Below, in pieces: positions 19,224-26,661 of a stretch of DNA of 64,000 nt. Below the pieces are notes generated by a model. It worked only from the letters and a program-made list of their open reading frames with translations. It did not search any database and was not told the origin of the DNA. Origin of the DNA: Solirubrobacterales bacterium (GTDB lineage: Bacteria; Actinomycetota; Thermoleophilia; Solirubrobacterales; 70-9); the NCBI GenBank assembly GCA_016712175.1, contig JADJRQ010000003.1, positions 1-64,000 of the forward strand. Reading direction: 5' to 3'. The position numbers were made by a program, and so were the translations under genes. Within the stretch, counting starts at the first letter, position 1; each line of letters opens with the position of its first letter.

Positions 19224-19250
19224 CCTTCGCCCCACAGGCGAAGGTTTTTT
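19224..19250 (+). terminator. Intrinsic terminator of the SAM riboswitch
   Basis: Perfect 8-bp stem CCTTCGCC (19224-19231) and GGCGAAGG (19237-19244) around a five-base loop, followed at once by six T (19245-19250). It lies 18 bases after the aptamer and 21 bases before the thrC-like start, as in transcription-terminating S-box leaders. Confidence 0.93.
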
Positions 19251-19271
19251 CATTTCTTGAAAGGTGATCGG

Positions 19272-20504
19272 ATGGCAGCGAACAATTTGAGATGCAAAGA
19301 GTGCGGGGCTGAATACGAGCTGGGCGCCAACTTTTTCTGTGAGAAGTGCTTCGGACCGCTCGAGGTCCGCTACGACTTCTCGGAGATGAATGCGGATGAA
19401 GCCCGCCGGCGGATCCAGGCCGGATCTCAGGGAATCTGGCGGTACTCGGACTTCCTGCCGTTCGACGGCAAGGCGTCGGACCCGCTCGAGCCCGGTATGA
19501 CCCCCCTGATCAAGGCCGACCGCCTGGCCGAACGGCTGGGGACTACGGCCGAGATCTGGATCAAGAACGATGCCGCCAACCCGACCCACTCCTTCAAGGA
19601 CCGGGTCGTTGCCGTCGCCATCGCCAAGGCGAAGGAACTCGGCTTCGAGACCGTGGCCTGCGCTTCGACCGGGAACCTGGCCAATGCCGTCGCCGCTCAC
19701 GCTGCCGCAGCCGGCCTCGACTCCTATGTCTTCGTTCCGGCCAACCTCGAAGAGCAGAAGCTGCTCGCGACCGACATCTACGGCACCAATCTGGTCGGCG
19801 TCAACGGCAACTATGACGACGTCAACCGGCTCTGTACGCAGCTCGCGGACGAGAAGCCTTGGGCCTTCGTAAACGTCAATCTGCGGCCGTACTACGCCGA
19901 AGGCTCGAAGACCCTGGCCTACGAGACAGTCGAACAGCTCGGCTGGAAGTTGCCGGACCGCGTGATCACGCCGATTGCTTCAGGCTCGCTCTTCACCAAG
20001 ATCAACCGTGGATTCCAGGAATGGATGGACATCGGTCTGGTCGAAGGTGAGATGCCGGTATTCCACGGCTCGCAGGCCGAAGGCTGTTCGCCGGTGGCGA
20101 CCGCTTTCGCCGAGGGCTCGAACATCTGCCGGCCCCAGAAGCCGGACACGATTGCAAAGAGCCTCGCGATCGGCGACCCCGCAGATGGTCCTTACGCCGT
20201 CGCGCAGGCTCACCGCACCGGTGGTTCGATCGAGATGGTCAATGACGATCAGATTCGGGAAGGAATCAGGCTGCTCGCTGAAACCACCGGCATCTTCACC
20301 GAGACCGCAGGGGGTGTCACGGTCGGAGTTCTGAAGAAACTCGCCGAACAGGGTGTTCTGAATTCAGGCGAGAAGGTTGTCGTCTACATCACGGGCGAAG
20401 GCCTGAAGACTCTCGACGCCAATCGCGATAGCTTTGCTTTCACCACGATCGATCCCGATCCGGCGAGTTTCGAATCCAAATTCGGCCAGGAGGTCGCAGT
20501 CTGA
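19272..20504 (+). CDS. thrC: Threonine synthase-like PLP enzyme (candidate homocysteine synthase)
   Basis: 410 residues, ATG at 19272 preceded by AAAGGTG. Four cysteines (8, 11, 23, 26) make an N-terminal zinc ribbon as in several fold-type II threonine synthases. The PLP lysine is K109 in NPTHSFKDR, and ASTGNLANAVAAHAAAAGL is the PLP-phosphate-binding region. These enzymes convert O-phosphohomoserine to threonine. However, it is under a SAM riboswitch and is followed by a MoaD-like gene whose start overlaps its stop. An alternative role is replacement of phosphate by sulfide carried on the MoaD-like thiocarboxylate to give homocysteine, like CysM/CysO for cysteine. Sequence alone cannot choose; family assignment is secure, reaction is not. 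Confidence 0.85.
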   Translation: MAANNLRCKECGAEYELGANFFCEKCFGPLEVRYDFSEMNADEARRRIQAGSQGIWRYSDFLPFDGKASDPLEPGMTPLIKADRLAERLGTTAEIWIKNDAANPTHSFKDRVVAVAIAKAKELGFETVACASTGNLANAVAAHAAAAGLDSYVFVPANLEEQKLLATDIYGTNLVGVNGNYDDVNRLCTQLADEKPWAFVNVNLRPYYAEGSKTLAYETVEQLGWKLPDRVITPIASGSLFTKINRGFQEWMDIGLVEGEMPVFHGSQAEGCSPVATAFAEGSNICRPQKPDTIAKSLAIGDPADGPYAVAQAHRTGGSIEMVNDDQIREGIRLLAETTGIFTETAGGVTVGVLKKLAEQGVLNSGEKVVVYITGEGLKTLDANRDSFAFTTIDPDPASFESKFGQEVAV

Positions 20505-20776
20505 TGTCAGTCACAGTCAAGATTCCGAGCCAGTTGCGGGCTGCCACGGGCAATCAGGCCGAGCTCGAAGCCGATGGAGCGACCGTGGGCGAAGTGCTCG
20601 ACGCAGTCTTTGCCGAGCACGGAGACCTCAAAGAGCGCATCACCGAAGAGGGTGAGCTGCGCCGCTTCGTCAACGTCTACGTCGGTGGCGAAGACATCCG
20701 TTACGGCGAAGGACTCGGGACTGCGGTCAGCGACGGCAACGAGATCACGATCCTTCCCGCGGTGGCCGGCGGCTGA
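20504..20776 (+). CDS. MoaD/ThiS-like sulfur-carrier protein
   Basis: 90 residues, ATG overlapping the previous stop (TGATG). The beta-grasp ubiquitin-like fold of the MoaD/ThiS/CysO group is suggested by VTVKIPSQLRAATGNQAELEADGATVGEVLDAV, FVNVYVGGEDIR and GNEITILPAVAGG. The C-terminal Gly-Gly is exactly at the end of the protein, ready for adenylation and thiocarboxylate formation by a MoeB/ThiF-like enzyme (none in this window). The closest described arrangement is CysO with CysM in Mycobacterium. Here the partner is a threonine-synthase-like enzyme, so a dedicated sulfur carrier for homocysteine formation is inferred. Confidence 0.85.
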   Translation: MSVTVKIPSQLRAATGNQAELEADGATVGEVLDAVFAEHGDLKERITEEGELRRFVNVYVGGEDIRYGEGLGTAVSDGNEITILPAVAGG

Positions 20777-21483
20777 AGCCTCCGGTCCTGATCCTGAGCG
20801 GGGGCCGAGGCACCCGCCTGCGTGAAAAGACGGAGACCCTGCCGAAGGCGCTGGTCGAGGTCGGTGGCAAGCCCCTGCTCTGGCATGTGATCTCGATCTA
20901 TGCCGCGCAGGGTTTCACGAGGTTTCACCCGCTGACCGGATACCTCGGCGAGATGGTGGCCGAGTTCACTGAAGGGCAGGAATGGCCCGAGGGGGTTGAA
21001 GTCGAGTGCGTCGACACGGGTCTCGACACTTCAACCGGTGGGCGCATCCACTCAGCGAAAAGTCTGGTCTCGGACGGAACCTTCTGCGTGACCTATGCGG
21101 ACGGAGTGGCTGACATCGACCTCGGGGCGCTTCTCGATTTCCACGACGATCACGGACGGCTCGCGACCCTCACCGCCGTGCGCCCGAACCTCCAGTGGGG
21201 CGTGATCGACATCGGCGAAGGCGGCGCCGTCGAAGGGTTCACCGAGAAACCGCAGACTTCGACCTGGATCAACGGCGGGTTCTTCTGCTTCGAGCCCGGA
21301 GCACTCTCGTTCATCGGTGAAGGCAGCACTCTCGAACGTTCTCCGCTCCAAGACCTCTCCGCCGAAGACGAACTCAGGGCCTATCGGCATGAAGGTTTCT
21401 GGGACTGCATGGACACTTACAAGGACCTGGTGACCCTGAACGACCTCTGGGAGAAAGGCGAAGCTCCATGGCTCGTGCGTTAG
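20773..21483 (+). CDS. rfbF: Glucose-1-phosphate cytidylyltransferase-like nucleotidyltransferase
   Basis: Nucleotidyltransferase with the signature LILSGGRGTRLREKTETLPKA and the RfbF-like features GGKPLLWHVISIYAAQGF, VTYADGVADIDLG, STWINGGFFCFEPG and AYRHEGFWDCMDTYKDL. RfbF makes CDP-glucose from CTP and glucose-1-phosphate. The conserved region begins at 20776, and no ATG, GTG or TTG exists in frame upstream of it; the frame is open to CTG 20773, overlapping the MoaD-like stop as CTGA. That is either a rare CTG start or a mis-sequenced base. The first standard start (GTG 20887) would remove the catalytic loop, so it is rejected. It overlaps the next gene by 16 bases. Confidence 0.82.
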   Translation: MKPPVLILSGGRGTRLREKTETLPKALVEVGGKPLLWHVISIYAAQGFTRFHPLTGYLGEMVAEFTEGQEWPEGVEVECVDTGLDTSTGGRIHSAKSLVSDGTFCVTYADGVADIDLGALLDFHDDHGRLATLTAVRPNLQWGVIDIGEGGAVEGFTEKPQTSTWINGGFFCFEPGALSFIGEGSTLERSPLQDLSAEDELRAYRHEGFWDCMDTYKDLVTLNDLWEKGEAPWLVR

Positions 21484-22424
21484 TCACCGGCGGCCAGGGA
21501 TTCATTGGCGGCCACCTGGTGAAGGAACTGCTGGTCCGCGGCGATGAGGTGGTTGTGCTCGACCTGCCCGGCGCCCCCGGCCGGGCGCTCGAACTTCATG
21601 GCCTCGGTTCCGACGTCGAACTGATCGAAGGTGACGTCTCCGACCGGCTGGTGGTCGACCGCGCCGTGGCCGGAGCGGACTCGATCTTCCACCTCGCCGC
21701 GCAGACCCTGGTCGGACCGGCGGCCGAGGATCCGGTGGGCACGTTCCGCTCAAACGTTGCCGGAACCTGGACGGTGCTGGAGGCCGCCCGCGAGGAGGGA
21801 GCCGGAGCGGTGGTCGTCGCATCGTCGGACAAAGCTTACGGCCCGAGCGAGTCCCTTCCTTACCGCGAGGGCGATGAACTGAGGCCGACCGCGCCCTACG
21901 AAGGCAGCAAGGCAGCGGCCGACGTGATCAGCCGTAGCTACTGGAAGTCGTGGGGCCTGCCGGTTGCCGTAACCCGGCTGGCCAACGTCTACGGCGGCGG
22001 AGACCTCAACTTCTCGCGTCTGATCCCGGAGGTGGTGACGGCCTACCTTGCGGACCGGGAACCGCAGATCCGTTCGGACGGATCGCCCCAGCGAGACTTC
22101 CTGCATGTCTCCGACGCGGTTTTCGCTTACCTGGCGATCGAAGGAGCCCTGGGGGAGGGCGCGCCTAGAGGAGAGGCACTGAACGCCGGCACCGGACAGC
22201 CACGCTCGGTGCGCGAGGTAATTGAGCAAATCAAGGCTGCGACGGGTTCAAACCGGGAGCCGGACTACCTGCTCGACCGTAATCCCGACGGTGAGATCGA
22301 TCAGCAGTACGTCGACGCCACCCGCCTGACCAGAGCCACGGGTTGGTCTCCGAATACCTCCTTCGAAGAAGGCATCAACGAGGCCGTGGACTGGTATCGC
22401 GATTACGGCGATCCCCACAAGTAG
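21468..22424 (+). CDS. rfbG: CDP-glucose 4,6-dehydratase-like SDR
   Basis: 318 residues. Rossmann motif GGQGFIGGHLVKEL; catalytic region VVVASSDKAYG with the expected PYEGSKAAAD (Y-x-x-x-K). The stretch VTRLANVYGGGDLNFSRLIP is typical of CDP-glucose 4,6-dehydratase (RfbG), and QRDFLHVSDAVFAYLAI follows. The product CDP-4-keto-6-deoxyglucose feeds deoxysugar pathways. Adjacent to the RfbF-like gene, so both early steps are present; later enzymes (RfbH and others) are not in the window. GDP- or dTDP-sugar alternatives cannot be excluded, but the pairing supports CDP-glucose. Confidence 0.8.
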   Translation: MARALVTGGQGFIGGHLVKELLVRGDEVVVLDLPGAPGRALELHGLGSDVELIEGDVSDRLVVDRAVAGADSIFHLAAQTLVGPAAEDPVGTFRSNVAGTWTVLEAAREEGAGAVVVASSDKAYGPSESLPYREGDELRPTAPYEGSKAAADVISRSYWKSWGLPVAVTRLANVYGGGDLNFSRLIPEVVTAYLADREPQIRSDGSPQRDFLHVSDAVFAYLAIEGALGEGAPRGEALNAGTGQPRSVREVIEQIKAATGSNREPDYLLDRNPDGEIDQQYVDATRLTRATGWSPNTSFEEGINEAVDWYRDYGDPHK

Positions 22425-22433
22425 GCTTCTCGT

Positions 22434-23141
22434 ATGTGCGGACGATTCACACTCACCTCATCCGACGAGCGCCGGCTGGGCAGCCGGTTCCAGATTTCGC
22501 TCGATGCGAGCATGGAGAATGCCCTCGGTCGGTTCAACGTGGCGCCGACCCAGGAAGTGCTCACCGTCCAGAACGATCCCGAGGCCGATGACGGCACTTC
22601 CGCCCAGCTCGCCCGCTGGGGGCTGGTGCCTTTCTGGGCCAAGGACCTGAAGGTCGGCTACAAGATGATCAATGCCCGGGCCGAAGGAGTGCTGAAGAGC
22701 CGGGCCTACGGGCCGCTGGTCAAGAAGTCGGAGAACCGCTGTCTGATCATCGCCGACGGTTTCTATGAATGGATGAAAGCGGAGAAGCCGAAGGAACCGA
22801 AGCAGCCGATGCGCTTCACGGTTGATGGCGGTGAGCCTTTCGCATTCGCCGGACTCGCGACCACTCGCGAGTGGGAGGGCGAACAGATGACCAGCTGCAC
22901 GATCATCACGACCGAGGCGAACGAGGACGTCGAACCGGTCCACAACCGGATGCCGGTGATCCTGCCGGATGCCGAAGCCGAAGCGGCATGGCTGAGCGAC
23001 AAACTCGATGCGGACGAAGCCGTCTCATTCTGCAAGCCGCTCGAACCGGGACGAATCACCGTGAAGCCGGCGAACAAGAAGCTGAACAAGGTCGGTGGAG
23101 CCAAAGAAGGTCCCGACTTCCTCGTGCCTGACGAAGACTAG
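22434..23141 (+). CDS. yedK: SOS response-associated peptidase / abasic-site shield YedK (HMCES)
   Basis: 235 residues. The catalytic Cys2 immediately follows Met (MCGRFTL), and the family landmarks FNVAPTQEV, ARWGLVPFWAKD, MINARAEGVLKS, CLIIADGFYEW and EPVHNRMPVIL are all present, with His in VHNRMP. SRAP proteins crosslink to abasic sites in single-stranded DNA and shield them. Length is normal. It starts 9 bases after the SDR stop, possibly co-transcribed. It is convergent with a minus-strand membrane protein. Confidence 0.93.
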   Translation: MCGRFTLTSSDERRLGSRFQISLDASMENALGRFNVAPTQEVLTVQNDPEADDGTSAQLARWGLVPFWAKDLKVGYKMINARAEGVLKSRAYGPLVKKSENRCLIIADGFYEWMKAEKPKEPKQPMRFTVDGGEPFAFAGLATTREWEGEQMTSCTIITTEANEDVEPVHNRMPVILPDAEAEAAWLSDKLDADEAVSFCKPLEPGRITVKPANKKLNKVGGAKEGPDFLVPDED

Positions 23142-23143
23142 GA

Positions 23144-23930
23144 CTACTCCACGTCGAGGGAGGGATCGGCGTTGGTGCCGCCGGTGGCATCCACCGGAAT
23201 CGGCCATTCCCCCTGGATGGCCTTGGCCTTCTGGGTGGCTGTTTGTGAGCCGACCTTCGCCTTGCAGGTGATGTCGGTCCTGGCTTGACCGATGTTTTGA
23301 ACACAACGGCGTAGCCGAGGCGGCTGCTCGCCCAGTGCCCACGGGCATGCTCCAGGTGAGTACCTGGGGTCGGAGGCGGTTTTCCGGTTTCCTGACCCAG
23401 TCGGTCTGAGTGGGACTCGCGGAGTTGGTGTAGCGGCGGATCGAATCGCGAATCGGCATCTCCAGGACCGTATTGCCGGCGGCCCTGAACTTGACCACGA
23501 GCGCTTCAGGCACTTCATGGATCAGCAGATCTTTGCTCGGTCGCGGCCATGCTGCGAGGTCGCCCCGGGTCTTTGCGACGGTCGTGTCGGCGCCCGGTGC
23601 CGAAAATTTACATTTGATGCTGGTGGGCTTCTTGCCGGCTGAATCAATAACCACATCGCCAGAAACCCGGTAGATCAGATCACCGGCGCCGTTGGGAGGA
23701 ATGGCAGCCAGCGTTGTCCGGTTCAGTCTGAACTCACCTTTTCCACCGAAGTCGGTGGCCGGCGGGGACTTGACTTCTTCGGTTGTCACCCAGTCGAGCT
23801 TGGTCGAGGGATCCTGGCCCCTGAGGTTCAGGACGATCACGGCGACGGTCAGAAACAGGCCGACGATCACGACGGCGATCGCGCCGCGTGGGATTCGGTC
23901 AGAGTTCTTGTCGGGCAGTGGATCGCTCAT
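23144..23930 (-). CDS. Single-pass membrane protein of unknown function (frameshifted)
   Basis: The N-terminus (MSDPLPDKNSDRIPRG) is cytoplasmic and leads into one transmembrane helix (AIAVVIVGLFLTVAVIVLNL). A soluble exported domain of about 220 residues follows with hydrophobic alternation (GDLIYRVSGDVVIDSAGKK). The frame breaks twice between about 23300 and 23335: the pieces WSMPVGTG, then ASSRLGYAVVFKTSVK, then TDITCKAKVGSQTATQ must be joined across three frames. The last frame ends at the stop at 23144-23146. No recognised family. Likely two indel errors in G/C-rich DNA, consistent with the pattern across the window. Confidence 0.55.
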
Positions 23931-23976
23931 TGGCTGAGATTATTCGTGACGGCTGGATGTCCGCGCTGTGACGCAG

Positions 23977-24050
23977 TGCGCCCGGCAGGATTCGAACCTG
24001 CGACCTCCTGCTCCGGAGGCAGGCGCTCTATCCAGCTGAGCTACGGGCGC
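23977..24050 (-). tRNA. tRNA-Arg (CCG anticodon)
   Basis: On the minus strand the molecule begins GCGCCCG and its acceptor stem closes with CGGGCGC. D arm TAGCTCAGCTGGAT, anticodon stem-loop CCTGC-CTCCGGA-GCAGG with anticodon CCG, and T arm GGTTCGAATCC are all canonical. The 74-base length is standard; CCA is not encoded. The 5' flank contains a GCGCGC-AA-GCGCGC palindrome overlapping the acceptor side. The tRNA reads CGG codons, which are common in this high-GC genome. Confidence 0.97.
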
Positions 24051-24089
24051 GCAAGCGCGCAGCCTATTCGATCCAACTACGCTTCGCCC

Positions 24090-25046
24090 ATGGATCTGTC
24101 AGTCGCGTTCATGGGTACCGGTGGCCCGGTGCCGACCGCTCTTCGCGGAACCGCCAGTGTGCTTGTGACGCGCGGCGGCGAGCGGCTGATGTTCGACTGC
24201 GGCGAAGGTACTCAGCGCCAGCTTCGGCGCTCGACCGGTCTGGTCCAGGTCGACGAGATCTACCTGACTCATTTCCATCTTGACCCTTGTCTCGGTCTGC
24301 CGGGGTTGCTCAAGACCTATGACCTCAACGACCGCTCGGAGCCGATCCGGATATTTGGCCCGGTCGGGCTGCACCGGCTGCTCAAGGATTTCGCCCCGCT
24401 GATCGGCCGGCTCGGTTATCACCTGGAGGCCGAAGAGCTCCAGCCTGGTGACCTGGTGCCACACAGGAAGTACGAGATCGAAGCCTTTCCGGTCGAGCAC
24501 CGGACTCAGGCACTCGGGTACGCGTTGCTGGAGGACGACCGGCCGGGCGAACTCGACCCGAAGCTGGCGGCCGGGCTGGGGATCGAATTCGGTCCTGCCC
24601 TGGGTGAACTCCAGAGGGGCGAATCAGTTGAGGGTCCCAAAGGAACCGTCGTTCCGGACCAGGTCATGGGTGGAGAACGACACGGTCGCGCGGTTGTGAT
24701 CACCGGGGATACGCGTCCGTGCCAGGCAACGATCGCCGCGGCCGCTGACGCCGACCTGCTCATCCACGATTCGAGCTTCATGAACGAGGACCACGACCGG
24801 GCGGTGGAGACCGGGCATTCGACTTCCGCCGAATCGGCCGAGATCGCCGCAGCCGCCAACGTGAAGATGCTCGCCCTCGTCCACATCTCCGCCCGCTACC
24901 ACGTCAAGGCTTCACTTGAAGAGGCCGAAGTCAACTTCGGGAACGTGGTGGCACCACGGGACTTCGACCTGATCGAGCTGCCATACGCTGAGCGAGGCGA
25001 ACCAAAGCTGGTCCACCGGAGCCAAACGGAAGTCCGAAACCCCTAA
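24090..25046 (+). CDS. rnz: Ribonuclease Z (beta-lactamase fold tRNA 3'-processing enzyme)
   Basis: 318 residues from ATG 24090. RNase Z removes the 3' trailer from tRNA precursors without CCA; it is next to a tRNA gene. Metallo-beta-lactamase features: FMGTGGPVPTALRGTASVLV, FDCGEGTQRQLRRSTG, LTHFHLDPCLGLPGLLKTY, VITGDTRPC, LLIHDSSFMNEDHDRAVETGHSTSAESAEIA and LVHISARYH. The HxHxDH motif here is HFHLDP: the last His is Pro (codon 24285-24287). That His is a zinc ligand in the family, so either a base error (CAT to CCT) or a real loss is present. Otherwise length and motifs are typical. Confidence 0.88.
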   Translation: MDLSVAFMGTGGPVPTALRGTASVLVTRGGERLMFDCGEGTQRQLRRSTGLVQVDEIYLTHFHLDPCLGLPGLLKTYDLNDRSEPIRIFGPVGLHRLLKDFAPLIGRLGYHLEAEELQPGDLVPHRKYEIEAFPVEHRTQALGYALLEDDRPGELDPKLAAGLGIEFGPALGELQRGESVEGPKGTVVPDQVMGGERHGRAVVITGDTRPCQATIAAAADADLLIHDSSFMNEDHDRAVETGHSTSAESAEIAAAANVKMLALVHISARYHVKASLEEAEVNFGNVVAPRDFDLIELPYAERGEPKLVHRSQTEVRNP

Positions 25047-25120
25047 TTTGCGTGAAGAGCAAGAAGCAGAGGAAGGCTGACGCCAAACCCCCTGATAAGG
25101 TCGCCCTGTTCCTTTAAACC

Positions 25121-25134
25121 GGTCCCGAGAGGCC
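25121..25134 (+). promoter_or_regulatory. PyrR-binding site in the pyr operon leader
   Basis: GGTCCCGAGAGGCC matches the core of the PyrR RNA recognition loop (consensus ARUCCNGNGAGGYU) at UCCNGNGAGGY. It lies immediately before the putative ribosome-binding sequence AAGAAGGG (25135-25142) of pyrR, whose TTG start is at 25148. In mycobacteria PyrR acts by blocking translation initiation at such a site. Seen: the motif and spacing. Inferred: UMP-dependent PyrR binding hides the ribosome binding site of the operon's first gene. Confidence 0.75.
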
Positions 25135-25147
25135 AAGAAGGGTCACG

Positions 25148-25714
25148 TTGAACGAGAAGGTAGTGCTGGAATCAAAAGATGTCGAGCGCACGTTGCGCCG
25201 CATCGCCCATGAGATTGTCGAGAAGAACCCCGACATGGCTGAAATCGCTCTGGTCGGAATTCAGACTCGTGGTGCCGTCGTTGCCGCACGCCTCCACGGA
25301 CTCCTCGCGGAGCTGACCGGGGTCGAAGTGCCGCTCGGCGAGATCGACATTTCTTTCTACCGCGACGACCTCAAGGCCCGGATCAATAACGAGCTTCGGG
25401 ATCGCCAGCCGGTGGTCCACGCCTCCCGGATCGACTTTCCGCTCGAGGACCGCACGATCGTCCTGGTCGACGACGTCCTTTTCACCGGCCGCACCGTGCG
25501 GGCCGGCATCGACGCGCTCTTCGACTACGGCCGCCCGGCCCGCATCCAGCTCGCCGTGCTCTGCGACCGCGGCCATCGCGAACTTCCGATCCGGCCGGAC
25601 TACATCGGCAAGAACCTGCCGACTTCGAGGGGCGAGCGGGTTTCGGTACATCTCTCCGAGACCGACGGCGAAGACGGCGTTTCGATCCTCAGCGCCGTGG
25701 AGGCTGTCGAATGA
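25148..25714 (+). CDS. pyrR: Bifunctional pyr operon regulator / uracil phosphoribosyltransferase PyrR
   Basis: 188 residues from TTG 25148. The PRPP-binding signature is TIVLVDDVLFTGRTVRAGIDAL, and LVGIQTRGAVVAARLHGLL and GEIDISFYRDDL are typical PyrR blocks. PyrR binds UMP and a specific leader RNA, and also converts uracil and PRPP to UMP weakly. It is the first gene of the de novo pyrimidine operon and is preceded by its own binding site. Its stop overlaps pyrB (ATGA). Confidence 0.95.
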   Translation: MNEKVVLESKDVERTLRRIAHEIVEKNPDMAEIALVGIQTRGAVVAARLHGLLAELTGVEVPLGEIDISFYRDDLKARINNELRDRQPVVHASRIDFPLEDRTIVLVDDVLFTGRTVRAGIDALFDYGRPARIQLAVLCDRGHRELPIRPDYIGKNLPTSRGERVSVHLSETDGEDGVSILSAVEAVE

Positions 25715-26661
25715 AGCACCTGCTTTCGATCGACGACCTCGACCGCGAACAGGTCGAAACCCTGCTCGCCCGGGCCGATTCGTTCGCCGAAGTCACCCGG
25801 CGTGACATCAAGAAGGTGCCGGCGCTTCGTGGTCAGACCGTGGTCACCCTGTTTTACGAATCGAGCACCAGGACCTCTTCATCCTTTGAGCTGGCGGCCA
25901 AGCGCCTCTCGGCCGACGTGGTTTCGGTCAAGGCCAGCGGCTCTGCGGTCGACAAGGGCGAATCGCTCAAGGACACGGTCGAGACCATCTACGCCTATGA
26001 CCCGGCAGCGATCGTCATCCGGCATCCGTACGCAGGTGCCGCCAAGATGCTCACCAGGTGGGTCGACGCCTCGGTCGTCAACGCCGGCGACGGCATGCAC
26101 CAGCATCCGAGCCAGGCCCTGCTCGACGTATTCACCCTGCAGAACCGGATGGGTTCGCTTGAAGGCAAGAAAATCTGGATCGTCGGTGACGTACTGCACA
26201 GCCGCGTCGCCCGCTCAAACATTGCCGCCTTTCAGCTGATGGGAGCGTCGGTCAGCGTCTGCGGTCCGCCAACCCTGATCCCTCGTGGGATCGAATCGAC
26301 GGGCTGTGATGAAGCATTCGCTGGACGATCTCGGGAGCAGGCCGACGTGGTTTACCTCCTGCGGATGCAGAACGAACGCATGGGGGAGAACTTCGTGCCA
26401 TCGATCCGCGAGTATGCCCGCCTTTTTCAGGTCAATGAGCGCCGGCTCGGGCCGCGCCAGCTGGTCATGCATCCCGGTCCGGTCAACCGCGGCGTGGAAA
26501 TCGGCAGCGACGTGATCGATTCCGACCGCTCCCTGATCTCCGAACAGGTGGCTTCCGGGCTCGCCGTACGCATGGCGATCCTCTACGACCTGCTGAACAG
26601 TGGTGACGACGCCGCCGAACAACCGGCCGACGGACCGGTTCCGATCGGGGAGCCCGCATGA
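25711..26661 (+). CDS. pyrB: Aspartate carbamoyltransferase catalytic chain
   Basis: 316 residues. Carbamoyl-phosphate binding motifs FYESSTRTSSSFE and HPSQALLDVFTLQNRMG, and aspartate-binding VMHPGPVNRGVEI, are present. It catalyses the committed step to carbamoyl-aspartate. The stretch between GIESTG and ADVVYLLRMQNERM reads CDEAFAGRSREQ in the given frame, but the neighbouring frame reads AVMKHSLDDLG, which fits relatives better. Two small deletions (about 26304 and 26330) whose sum is three bases would explain this; the reading frame survives with about ten scrambled residues. Start and stop overlap pyrR and pyrC. Confidence 0.93.
   Translation: MKHLLSIDDLDREQVETLLARADSFAEVTRRDIKKVPALRGQTVVTLFYESSTRTSSSFELAAKRLSADVVSVKASGSAVDKGESLKDTVETIYAYDPAAIVIRHPYAGAAKMLTRWVDASVVNAGDGMHQHPSQALLDVFTLQNRMGSLEGKKIWIVGDVLHSRVARSNIAAFQLMGASVSVCGPPTLIPRGIESTGCDEAFAGRSREQADVVYLLRMQNERMGENFVPSIREYARLFQVNERRLGPRQLVMHPGPVNRGVEIGSDVIDSDRSLISEQVASGLAVRMAILYDLLNSGDDAAEQPADGPVPIGEPA

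Noticed and set aside
24046..24059. GCGCGC-AA-GCGCGC palindrome next to the tRNA
   Set aside because: It overlaps the acceptor stem of tRNA-Arg and has no T run; probably only GC-rich chance or a processing signal, not an attachment site since no repeat of the tRNA end was found.
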